A stretch of 64,000 nt of DNA from Amborella trichopoda (lineage: Eukaryota > Streptophyta > Magnoliopsida > Amborellales > Amborellaceae), in assembly GCF_000471905.2 (NCBI RefSeq), contig NW_006500103.1, positions 2,903,273 through 2,967,272 of the forward strand, read 5' to 3'. The position numbers and the translations under genes are program-made. Below are positions 22,301 to 31,130 of this stretch, in pieces. The stretch's first letter is position 1. Each line of letters starts with the position of its first letter. The notes beneath the pieces are model-generated. The model ran no database searches. It was given only the letters and a program-made list of their open reading frames with translations, and was not told where the DNA came from.

Positions 22301-25300
22301 CTACAAAAAAGCCTCGGCAGTGTTCAAGTCGTCCAAAATATCAGACTTTACATCTTCAGGCAATGTAGCAAATGGACCTGCCTTGGAGTAGAAATTTGCC
22401 AATGATCTGATTGCTTTCTCAAGAGCCACGTATGATTCCTGTAGAGTTTGATTTTCAAACATCAAACAGAAATTTTCACAAACACTAATTGCAGGACACC
22501 CAGGACTTCAAGGCCAGAAATTGCAGAAGCGATGGAGTAACCAACAAATGAAGAAGCAATATCATTCAGTATGTAAACAAACAATGTAAAAGCATACAAC
22601 ATTCAATATGTAATATTTAAAATGAGTCGGTGAAGGGAGTTTATCTGAAAATCCAAACCCAGGACTTCAAAAGGCCAGAAATCGCAGAAGAGATGGAAAA
22701 ATCATCAAATGAAAAAGCTATACCACTCAGTATGTAAGAAAACAAAATGCAAAGGCAGTATATTAAATATGTGACTTTCAAAACAGTCATTGCAGGAAGC
22801 TTATCTAAGAATCAAAACCCAAGACTTTCAAGACCAGAAATTGCAGAAGAGATTGAAAAAGCTATATCACTCAGCATGTAATAAAACAAAATACAAAAAT
22901 AATACATTCAATATGCAATGAAATATAATTTCATTCTATATGTAATAAAACAAAATACACAAACAATCAAATTTTGTGAGTCACCAAGATATGCTTAATT
23001 GCCTGATAACCAAAAAACCCATTCCTATTTCATGATTCACAGATTCTTTTATATTTGATTCCAAATCAAACCCAACCATTCCTCTCTTTTCTAGTATCCC
23101 ATTTTAATCCAAGAACCAAACTTTTTACGATGTTAAAGCTCGAGATTGCTAGTATCCCATTAATAATGTTCTTCTCTAGTATCCCATTTTAATCCAAGAA
23201 CCAAACTTTTAAGCTGAAGCATGATAGCAAGTATGTGGTCAAGTTAATATAAAGCTTTGCAATATGGCATTTTCGTCCTCAACTAAAGACAAACTTTGAT
23301 TCTTGTGAAGATTCCATTGAGTGCCAGTGCATCTTCATATAAAGCTCAATTTTGGGGTTTTATCTGTAAAATCAGACTAAGTCGCCAAAGGTTCGATAGA
23401 AGCATACACTAGAAAGGGAGGAGACTCCTAACCTACATATGAAGATGAGGACTATTTGAACCTTGTGTCCTTGGTCCAAAGACAATGTAATCATATCATA
23501 GATGAGGGCTAGAAGTTATGTATTCAAATCTAAGAAACATAACTGAGCAAGAGTTTTGTCAAATTTTCAACAATATTTAATGCTATTGTACATATATTTC
23601 TCATAAGTCCCTTGAGAAAGAAGCAATTACCTTAATTGTCACAAGTTTCAAAAGAAATAAAGAAGAACCGGAAAGAAATTAAAAAATAAAATAAAATAAA
23701 AAGAAATTGAAAGACAACTTAGACTGAAACAATCTCAACAAAATGGAATGGAGCGGTATGCAGTATTTCACAACCATGCTTCAAAACCAATTCAAACAAA
23801 TTACATTGGATAAAATTGCATACCTCTTTCACTATTGATTCTTGGCCCTTCCATCCAGTCAAATATTTGCGGATCGATTCCTTAGCTGCATCAGCTGTCT
23901 TCCTAAATTTGGAAATGTCTTTAGAATCTTCCTTTAATGACTCCCTTAGAGTCTCTATAACCTCTCTCGCACTCTTTAAGTAGCTCTTTGGCAACACCTT
24001 TTGAATGGTATAAAGCATTAGGGAAAATGAGGAAACCCACAAAGGCTTTTTTTTTATTATACATTAACAAAATGTTTCTGAATAACCCCAGAAAAGTTAC
24101 TTGGGCAAGTCAGAGTGGGCTCGCCCCTGTCTTGCTCACCCCAAAAATAAGATTAAAAATACAAAAAGAGGTAAAAAATTTGTTAAAAAATTTAAAAAAT
24201 TAGCAAATACAATACGTGATAGGGGATCATTAAAAGACTGTAGGAGATGAAAAAATTCCGTAAAAGATCGATTACTGAAAATTTTGATTTATACCTTGAA
24301 TAATTCAGAAAAATCAAAAGAAAAGAAAAAGATAAAAATGTTCCATACTCAGTTTTACCATCAAAATCATATAAAAACATATTTCTCATAAATATATTCG
24401 TATTTTTCACATTTTTGTATCTTTTAACATTTTAAATATTTTTTACCTATTTGGGTACCCGGCAAGTTGGGCACCCCAACCCGGCTTGCCAACCTGGTGA
24501 GGCTGAGTTACTCAGAGGAGTCTTAAAGCACTGCAAAACATATTCATGATATTGTTTTGGGGCGACTACATATATGCATGATATTTACAAATTGTGTAAC
24601 TAGTTAAGTGAAAGAATGGGTTCTGCTCAATTAATTTTTTTGGAGATATACAAACAGCTAGGACCCAGATCTATATTTCATGCCATTTAACTATCAAGAA
24701 AAAAACCCAATCTTGTTTTTATGGAATTGAACTTTTGCAATTAGGTCGTCTGAACAGTGTGGAATTTCTGAAGCATTTAAAATTATAAAAGAGAAATAAG
24801 ATATTATTCAAATGAAAATACCTATAATTTTCCTAAAAACAGAAAGAAAACGCCATAAAATTTACTAAAGAAATCCTGGTTTTAAATTTAAGCAAAATTT
24901 GGCTTCAAACTAAAATGAGATAAAATTATAAGATCTTAAGCATCCAAATTTATCTTTGCAGCCAAAATTTCAACTTAACTTCTTCTATCAATGGGCAAAT
25001 TTTTGCGGAAATTCACTTCAAATTCAGGACAATATAAAATTAGAGAGTTTATAGAGAAACCTTTCCGGATTTAGTTTTCTCATTGGGGTCGAACAGTGAC
25101 TGTATCTCCCCCAAAAACCCTTTATCCTCATCCTCTGAACCCCTTTCCGCTTCTTCTTCCTCTGCTCTCAACCCTAGCGGCATTAGGCTCCCGTTAACAA
25201 GCACAGCTCCAGCCAATGACATGATGCCACGTATGGCAAGGAGACGGCGATTTAACGGACGTTCCTCAGAATCTAGGTTACACCTCCATGAACGTGGCTG

Positions 25301-25566
25301 TTTCTCTGCTCTGTATCGTCATAGAAACAAATGGTTTTCTTTAAAATAAATAGATAAACAATAGCACCATTTTTCCTAGGACAATGACTTAGTGGCACAA
25401 TTAGTTACAGAAAAAATGAGAACTTTAAAATTTTACAGCAAAATGAGAACTTTAAACTCTTCATTAAAAAATTAAGGTAGAGTGAGAAAAGACCATTACG
25501 CATTGAGAGGGGTTTTGGAAAGAGAATGGGGGGCTTAGAGAGAGAAAATGGTGAGAAGACTGCCAT
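22301..25566 (-). CDS. LPA19: PSB27-H2 / LPA19, lumenal photosystem II D1-maturation factor
   Basis: Four reverse-strand exons: 25566-25500, 25272-25061, 23997-23824 and 22438-22301. They join in frame (phases 1, 0, 0) to 174 residues. Residues 1-30 are a plastid transit peptide. A twin-arginine lumen signal follows: R31-R32, a hydrophobic core, cleavage expected after LRA (residue 59). The mature part is the Psb27 four-helix fold: VLPKSYLKSAREVIETLRESLKED, then ESIRKYLTGWKGQ, then the last exon ESYVALEKAIRSLANFYSKAGP ending LNTAEAFL. Arabidopsis LPA19 assists C-terminal processing of precursor D1 during photosystem II assembly. The first donor could be GTAATGG (25499, used here) or GTCTTTT eight bases on; both give phase 1. 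Intron 3 holds a 160-base tandem repeat. A decayed copy of exon 4 lies at 39182-39300. Confidence 0.88.
22490..22975. repeat. ~160-base tandem repeat in PSB27-H2 intron 3, three copies
   Basis: Units start CCCAGGACTTCAAGGCCAGAA or a variant at about 22499, 22658 and 22818 (spacing 159 and 160). Each contains GAAATTGCAGAAG(A/C)GATGGA and, further on, CACTCAGTATGTAA. The third copy is shortened and runs into ATACAAAA/TAATAAAACAAA repeats. Confidence 0.8.
23086..23211. repeat. Direct repeat in PSB27-H2 intron 3
   Basis: CTAGTATCCCATTTTAATCC followed by AAGAACCAAACTTTT occurs at about 23091-23126 and 23176-23211, with a third partial copy (CTAGTATCCCATTAATAAT) between them. Confidence 0.75.
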
Positions 25567-25668
25567 TTTAATTGATTTTTGACGCACCACCTTGCCTTCT
25601 TTCTCCGTCTGTCCTGTCAAGTAAGGCGAGAGACGCTATACCATTAGACAATCACTATCCACATTTCC

Positions 25669-25677
25669 TTATATAAA
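25669..25677 (-). promoter_or_regulatory. Candidate TATA box of PSB27-H2
   Basis: On the reverse strand this reads TTTATATAA (context GCTTTATATAAGG), about 105 bases upstream of the ATG at 25566, a reasonable position for a plant TATA box with a ~70-base leader. It means the gene may have its own core promoter independent of the PSBO-like segment at 26341-26580. Confidence 0.5.
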
Positions 25678-25679
25678 GC

Positions 25680-26340
25680 GTCAATTTATAACCTATCCGA
25701 TCTGAATTTTGATAGTTTGGATGTGTTACGGGAAAATTTCTTTTGAAGTTCGAGCTTCGCCATTTAAATAATGACAGGCCACCCAATTTCACATTTAATA
25801 AATAAGATTAATATAATTATTTTGTATTAAAAAAAAATGATCATATATATATATATATTAAATATTATATCTTTTAATATACAATTTAAACAATCTATTT
25901 TTGAGATTTTTAAACGTGTATTAATCTAATCGATCCGTATTTTTTAAAATTTAATAATGAAAGATAAAAATTCGTCTTCTTGGTTATCCTAAAAATTTCC
26001 AACATCCAAGTTATATACTTTCATAAAAGTTCGAGTCGTATCTTTGATTGTTAAAAAAAAATACCTAATGCAAATCATATGTATTTTTATTAGATGACTT
26101 ATATTTTTGGTATTTCATCATCGTAGAGTTGGCTACATAAATCCTTGTCTACCTGTTCTATCAAAAATCATACCATCATATAAATGAGCATATGCAGTTT
26201 CAATGAGAGGATGACCCTTAACTATAAAAAATTTACCCTTATTTAAATGTATTCCTTTAAAAAAAAAATATTTTTAAAGATGAATTTAGTGTCCTAAAAT
26301 ACTTATGACGTATGGATGAATGGGGTAAAATACAAGGTTG
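25680..26340. other. Spacer between PSB27-H2 core promoter and PSBO-like segment
   Basis: AT-rich sequence with an (AT)n tract at 25844-25858. TTTCTTTTGAAGTTCGAG at 25738 is shared with ~39948. No gene. It could be an insertion that moved the PSBO-like promoter away from PSB27-H2, but this is inference. Confidence 0.4.
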
Positions 26341-26580
26341 GGAGTGAAGCAGCCATTTTCTCACTCTAAACCCTCTTCTTTCTTTCTCTTCTCTAATACG
26401 AGGAGAGAGAGTATTGATGTGAGGTTGGTTGTGAAGATGGATAAACGATAGGATAGGAGAAAATCTCATTTGTCACTTTGGTTATGGTTCTTGGTTTGCC
26501 ACGTGGAAGGCCTTAGACAATGCTTGCACTCATCGAGGGAAATGTGTATTCATGTACTATACTGTAGCGTGCATTATCCA
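26341..26580 (-). pseudogene. Copy 1 of the PSBO promoter, leader and first codons
   Basis: The reverse strand aligns end to end with the PSBO region 6855-7125. Shared words, in order: ACAGTAT(A/G)GTACAT, GCAAG(C/T)ATTGTC, CACGTGGCA, GAACCATAACCAAAG, AATGAGAT, TATCCTATC, TTATCCAT, AATACTCTCTCTC, GAGGGTTTAGAG, AAAATGGCTGC(C/T)TCACTCC. The copied start codon is at 26356-26354. Only about five codons (MAASL) match before homology stops, and the frame ends after 17 codons. The G-box (CCACGTGG, 26499-26506) and one TATCC element are kept. It points toward PSB27-H2, 780 bases away. No PSBO body follows, so this is a 5' gene fragment. Confidence 0.85.
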
Positions 26581-27084
26581 CCACATATAGCAATACCATA
26601 CTTTATGTATACTACAATTTTGTGTTTTTTCATTTTGTTTATTTTTCGTGTTATTTTTTATTTTATTTCTTTTTAGTTTTTATTTCTTTCAGCAGTTAAC
26701 TTGGTTGTTGGTGTTTTCCTATTTTTTCTATATCAATAAACTAAAAAAATTGTTTGGTGCGTCCACGTCCGCACCTGTTACCATGCGGGCTTAGAAATTT
26801 ACACCGTCCACCAAAATTGGATCCCGTAAATCATAGTTTAAAAAAAAAAAAAATTCAACAGTTCAAATATTTTCTCTAAAAAATAACATTTTTAGTTTTT
26901 AAATTTTATTATTTTTATGTATTACATACCCCCCGTGAACGCGGACAAATTCGCTCAGTTTATAGACTTGAAGATGAGAAAAGGAGGTAAGGGTTTATGC
27001 TTTATTTGGATCCGGTCATTTATGGAAGTAGGGAGTATTGCTCGTATTCTTTTTTTTTATTTTTTATTTTTGTAGCTATCTTCT
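26581..27084. other. Intergenic, nothing recognised
   Basis: T-rich stretches and GTGCGTCCACGTCCGCACC (26757-26775), a short imperfect palindrome. No gene or clear element. Confidence 0.45.
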
Positions 27085-27445
27085 TTTATTTGAGTAAAGT
27101 GCATTTTCAAAAAGTATCTAGAAATGTGGTTTCAATACTAGAAATCTTTGTGATAGTCTTGAAATATATTTTCATCTCTAATTATAAATTTCAAGTTTCA
27201 AAAATAGTGTGGTTCGAACAAATTTATGAAAAACTTGAAAATCTTGAAAGTTGATAATAAAAATATGTATTACATAATGTACTATTTTTAAAACTTGAAA
27301 TCCATTTTTTTCTCATATCTATACATCATGACATCGATATGAGATATTTGAGCATCAAAAGAACATTTTCTAATGAAATTTGTGAGGTGTGCTCTAATTT
27401 AATTGTTTAGAGCCTCAACTCTATATAATTTTTTTCCTTTATTTA
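27085..27445. mobile_element. MITE family A copy
   Basis: The interior words match the family (TTTGTGATAGTCTTGAAAT, AAACTTGAAATCC, ATATTTGAGCATCAAAAGAAC, GAGGTGTGCTCTAATTTAATTG). The right end is CTCTATATAATTTTTTTCC. The left terminus is not resolved. Confidence 0.65.
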
Positions 27446-27479
27446 TGAGTACATTGGAAACTTTTAACGCCAATGCTTA

Positions 27480-27650
27480 GTGCAATGCTAGCAAATTCGC
27501 TTTGCTTTCAGCCGAAGATGCCGAAGTCTTTGAATTTTTTAGCTAAATTGAAGCGAAACGAAGCTTCAATGCATCAACTTCGGCTTGCTTCAGGCCGCTT
27601 CAGTCTAATTTGCCCTCTTCGATTGAAGCTTCGGCCGTAACACATAATTG
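27480..27650. repeat. Self-complementary GCTTC/GCCGAA cluster
   Basis: Short words GCCGAAG, CTTCGGC, GCTTCAAT and ATTGAAGC recur in both orientations within 170 bases. One perfect stem is ATTGAAGC (27547-27554) with GCTTCAAT (27563-27570) around an 8-base loop. It stands out in an AT-rich setting and may be a foldback element. Confidence 0.5.
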
Positions 27651-28276
27651 CCTTTTTCAAATACAATTATGTGATTAGGTCTGCTTTTGTCTAGTTTGAG
27701 ATCTATGGCCAAAGCACATATTTGCCTTTTCTTTAAAATTTTATTGTTTTAATATATATATATATTATTTATTTATTTATTTATATTATTTTTTAAAAAA
27801 TCCAAAATCTTTATTCAAATCGGTCAAAATGTCAAATTACTTCATTTTTCCCACCATTTCGAAAAAGGCCCTCGAGCGAAGACAACAATGGTTTTGCGAT
27901 AAACCATAATTTTCCTCTACACACTCTCAATAAGAAAAAGACACGGTTAGCATGCCACCAAGCCAACACATATAGAAATGCGAGCTTAGTAAGAAATATA
28001 TTTTTAAACTATAATTTGATCTTAATTTTTAGAGAATATATAATCTTTAATATGGAGATGAATACTAAAAAATAAATACATTTTAAAAATGTAAAATAAT
28101 AATTATATTAAAAAAATATTTGAAACTTCAGTTACAATTGTTTTTAGATGAACCACTTTGCATCCACCTCTACCTCTGGACCGAATATTGTACAAATGCG
28201 GACCAGCACACAGGATAGTATAAAACAATTGTTCATAAGAAAAAGGATAGAAAAGAAATCAAATCAATTGCATCGC
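27651..28276. other. 3' flank of the DUF1995 gene, no gene
   Basis: AT-rich, with an (AT)n/ATTT run at 27753-27790. No coding-like frame. Confidence 0.5.
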
Positions 28277-29254
28277 TTATTCCTTTCTTCCTCCGACACG
28301 AGAAACCAAATCCTTCAAAAACCTCATGGATTTGGTGACAGGAGAATTCATGGCCATCAAATTATACAAAACATTCTCAACCTCCACTGTAGAAGGCCTC
28401 TTCTTAAGCCTCGAAACCATCTTCAATTCTCCCTCTTCCTCCATTAAAACCTCCCATCCTCCATTATCGCACTTGAAAACCACCCCTCTTCTCTTACTCA
28501 AAACCCCTCTAACCTCTAACCCCATAAACGAATAAATAACGTCAAAAGAAGAAACAAAACTACCCATCCTTCCAAAGTCACTCTCTTCATCAAAACCCCA
28601 CTTTGGATTGAAAATCAAAACTGGTTTTGCATCAATCTCTGCACAAACAGCTTCAACAAGCTCAAGCTGGGTAGAATCAGGAGCCATGAAAACCACCACA
28701 TCACCCAATCCAGAAAACCCACCTCGATTCCCTGCTTTCATTGTGGAAAGCTCGACATTTTTTACAGTTCTGAATGGCTCAAGTGCCCTATCAGCTTCAT
28801 CGATAAAGCTCGAATCTGACCAGAACAACACAAACTGAACGGGCGTACCTTTCCTTTTGAGTCTAATTTTTCCGAAAAGTTCAACAGCTATTCCCGTGAG
28901 AGATTGAGGGGATTCATCAATGACCGGAACTTCAAGCCTGAATCTTGGTTGTTTCTGCTTCTTTAATTTTCCAGTGACTCTTGGGTTATTGAGGGGCTTT
29001 TCAAGCGCTTTCAAGAGGCATGTTCTGGCTTGGTTAATGGCTTCATCCTTGGTTGAGGGTGGACGGTCGAGATCTCTTCCGGCAGGTCTTGATTTGAGTT
29101 GGGATCGTATTGGGCGCTTCCGAGAAGATGAGAGAGGAGGAAGATGAAGATGAAGTATAATTGATTTTGGTATTTGTAAAAAGTGTATGGTCGGAAAGTT
29201 GGCAAATGGATGAGGAAGAAGAGTTGCAGAAACTAGGGTTTGGGTTTTGGCCAT
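28277..29254 (-). CDS. DUF1995-family plastid protein
   Basis: Intronless, 325 residues, ATG at 29254. Residues 1-50 are rich in Ser, Pro, Leu and Arg with almost no acids, a typical plastid transit peptide. From about residue 65 the chain fits DUF1995: STKDEAINQARTCLLKALEKP, a Rossmann-like core (VQFVLFWSDSSFIDEADRAL; GDVVVFMAPDSTQLELVEAV), KPVLIFNPKWGFDEESDFG, a segment around SFDVIYSFMGLEVRGVLSKR, and GGWEVLMEEEGELKMVSRL. In Arabidopsis, LPA3 of this family assists photosystem II assembly; other members are poorly known, and whether this one is LPA3 cannot be told here. The 5' flank is a PSBO-derived segment (29275-29553). A nine-codon upstream frame (ATG at 29262) overlaps the start. Confidence 0.85.
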   Translation of the reverse strand: MAKTQTLVSATLLPHPFANFPTIHFLQIPKSIILHLHLPPLSSSRKRPIRSQLKSRPAGRDLDRPPSTKDEAINQARTCLLKALEKPLNNPRVTGKLKKQKQPRFRLEVPVIDESPQSLTGIAVELFGKIRLKRKGTPVQFVLFWSDSSFIDEADRALEPFRTVKNVELSTMKAGNRGGFSGLGDVVVFMAPDSTQLELVEAVCAEIDAKPVLIFNPKWGFDEESDFGRMGSFVSSFDVIYSFMGLEVRGVLSKRRGVVFKCDNGGWEVLMEEEGELKMVSRLKKRPSTVEVENVLYNLMAMNSPVTKSMRFLKDLVSRVGGRKE

Positions 29255-29274
29255 GGTGCCATTTTCTCTCTCTA

Positions 29275-29553
29275 GAACTCAGTTGCAACTCATTTCCACT
29301 CCACCACCATGCTTCCTTGGCTGCATAAGTACAGAACCAGCCTGGAGTGAGCCAACCATTTTCTCTCTCTAAACCCTCGTCTCTCTCTCTCTCTCTCTGG
29401 CCTTCTCTCCTCTCTAATGGAGCTGGTACTTGTATGAGGTGAGAGGAGTGCAAATATGGATAAGCGATCGGATAAGGTCGTCTTGTTGGTCAATCAAAAC
29501 CGTGTCAAAAAAAATTGTCCATCTATGCACGATACTGTATCATGCACCATCAA
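29275..29553 (-). pseudogene. Copy 2 of PSBO promoter, leader and N-terminal codons, abutting the DUF1995 gene
   Basis: The reverse strand matches PSBO from about 6868 to 7185, lacking the part that holds the G-box. Shared words: GCATG-x-(A/T)ACAGTAT, TTATCC-x-AT(C/A)-x-CTTATCCATATTT, CACTCCTCTCAC, TCATAC, GTACCA-CTCCATT, GAGGGTTTAGAGAG, then the start codon (29359-29357). The copied frame reads MVGSLQAGSVLMQPRKHGGG against [24 protein letters not shown]. It hits a stop at 29281-29279 after 26 codons. No mature PSBO sequence follows: 25 bases later comes the DUF1995 ATG. The CACGTG box is absent, while both I-box-like CTTATC words survive. Confidence 0.87.
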
Positions 29554-29591
29554 CATATATTACTAAGGTTAGTACTTATACGAGGATGTAT

Positions 29592-29615
29592 ACTATGCTC
29601 CCTCGGGAGCATAGT
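29592..29615. repeat. Perfect 11-base palindrome ACTATGCTCCC / GGGAGCATAGT
   Basis: The arms are at 29592-29602 and 29605-29615 with a 2-base centre. The same word family occurs at 12597-12620, 19078, 34973, 35486 and 38290, so this is probably the end or remnant of a foldback/MITE family. Confidence 0.7.
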
Positions 29616-31130
29616 TTACTTCTACTCCCATGACTTTTTTGGGAGGTTTTTCTTTTAATTTGAAATTTTGGTAACATTGGATGAATATTTTTTTAAAAAA
29701 AAAAATAATAATAATAATGAAATTTAAGGTTTTTTAACGCTTACATCTCACCATCTAAAAATTAGATGGTTTCTATTCAATTACATGCATTATTTTATTT
29801 GTGTATATTTGTTGAAGTTGATTAGGATAAGGTTTTTGGTGTCAACACGCTCTATTCTTGTGCATTTCTTACATGCGGATAATTTCATCAGCCCTGTTCA
29901 TGAATGGAGGGGGACAAAACATTTTTTACATTTAAACATTAGAAATGGTCTATATTGAATATTTTGTATACTGTTCATTTACTTCTCCATAGATTATGAG
30001 ATGTACAGTATTTCTTAAGATGCAATGTCATTCATGTAATATGGGCGATTCGATCACTCTTTCCAATTCCTATCTGGATATCTCAGATTGTCAATCGATA
30101 CATTGCCCCATTTCCTTGCCCGAAAGGATCAGCTGCTCACTGGAAAACTGCAAGCCCAAGAGCAAAAAATGAAATAACCAGTCCCTCCTACCACCTGAAA
30201 TTCCTTCTTGTTTGTGTGCTTCATATCCTTAGCTTGAATGCTCAGGCTCCCTAAATATTCAGGTGTTTCTAGAAAGAGAAATACGATATTGAAGCCAGAG
30301 TTTGCAAAGTGGCCTGCTGGAATTATGAAACCCTAGGCTTTTTGGGCAACCTTAGAAGTATTTTCTGGCCTCTGTTACTATGTGGCAGAAGACCAGAGCA
30401 CCCCCTTCCCCTCTCGAACCAGGTGTTGGTTTGAAAGACTAGGGGCATTGAATGTAGAGCGAGATTGGGGATAATTGTTGTTTCTCTCTCTGGGATTCCT
30501 CTGAGACTCCTGCAGATATGAGGGCCAAGAGTGTGCCTGCAATTGTAGCTGCACTGACGGCTGAGAAGAAGATAGGCTTGGGTAGCAATATGAGTTTCTT
30601 CTTTTGCTTTGGTTTCTCTCTCTTTGCATGGGTTATGAGTCTTTTTGTATCGAATCTGCGTTAGGAAGGAGTGGTTCCCTTTTAAAGCATGCAAAGGTTG
30701 AATTTGCTAGATAATACAACAGCTTAGTATAATTTATTAGAGAGTCCATAAAAGTTATTTAAGCTATTGAACCATGCCATTCTGATGCATAATTTACTCT
30801 TTAGATCAACTTGTATTAACAAGGTCTCTCTCTGGATTGGTCAGTCTAGCCATCTCACTAACATTTACAACAAGAGGTTATTTAGATGGCGTTTCTCTCC
30901 ATCTCATGTATGTTACAGTATAGAAACATCAAGGGTCCAAGCCCTGCAGACCATTGCATGCCACAAATTGGGGACCCAATTTACAGGAACTTCTGCAAGT
31001 TAGACACTTCTCTCTAGATCATGGTGAATTTGTAAGTAAACTTTGATTGAATGGAAAATAAACTAAGTTACGAATCCAAGCTTGGTTTGTTGATCTTCCT
31101 CTTAACATTAATTTGGATGAGAGGGAGAGA
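29616..31130. other. Spacer between DUF1995 5' side and PPR-DYW 3' side
   Basis: Mostly non-coding. 30320-30690 has higher GC and hydrophobic frames on both strands; the better candidate is the + strand frame at 30518-30664. The rest shows no element I can name. Confidence 0.45.
30518..30664 (+). CDS. Hypothetical 48-residue frame with one hydrophobic helix, possibly a last exon
   Basis: ATG at 30518 lies just after a good acceptor (CTCCTGCAG). The frame reads MRAKSVPAIVAALTAEKKIG, then a hydrophobic stretch around SFFFCFGFSLFAWVMSLFVS, and stops at 30662-30664. It could be a small membrane peptide or the 3' exon of a longer gene. I found no partner exon and do not recognise the family. The reverse strand also has an open hydrophobic frame here, so the strand is uncertain. 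Confidence 0.25.
   Translation: MRAKSVPAIVAALTAEKKIGLGSNMSFFFCFGFSLFAWVMSLFVSNLR

Noticed and set aside
23988..24203. + strand frame overlapping the PSB27-H2 exon 3 border
   Set aside because: No homology; it reads through intron sequence antisense to a supported gene.
25083..25349. 88-codon + strand frame over PSB27-H2 exon 2
   Set aside because: It is antisense to a well-supported exon with correct splice sites and family match.
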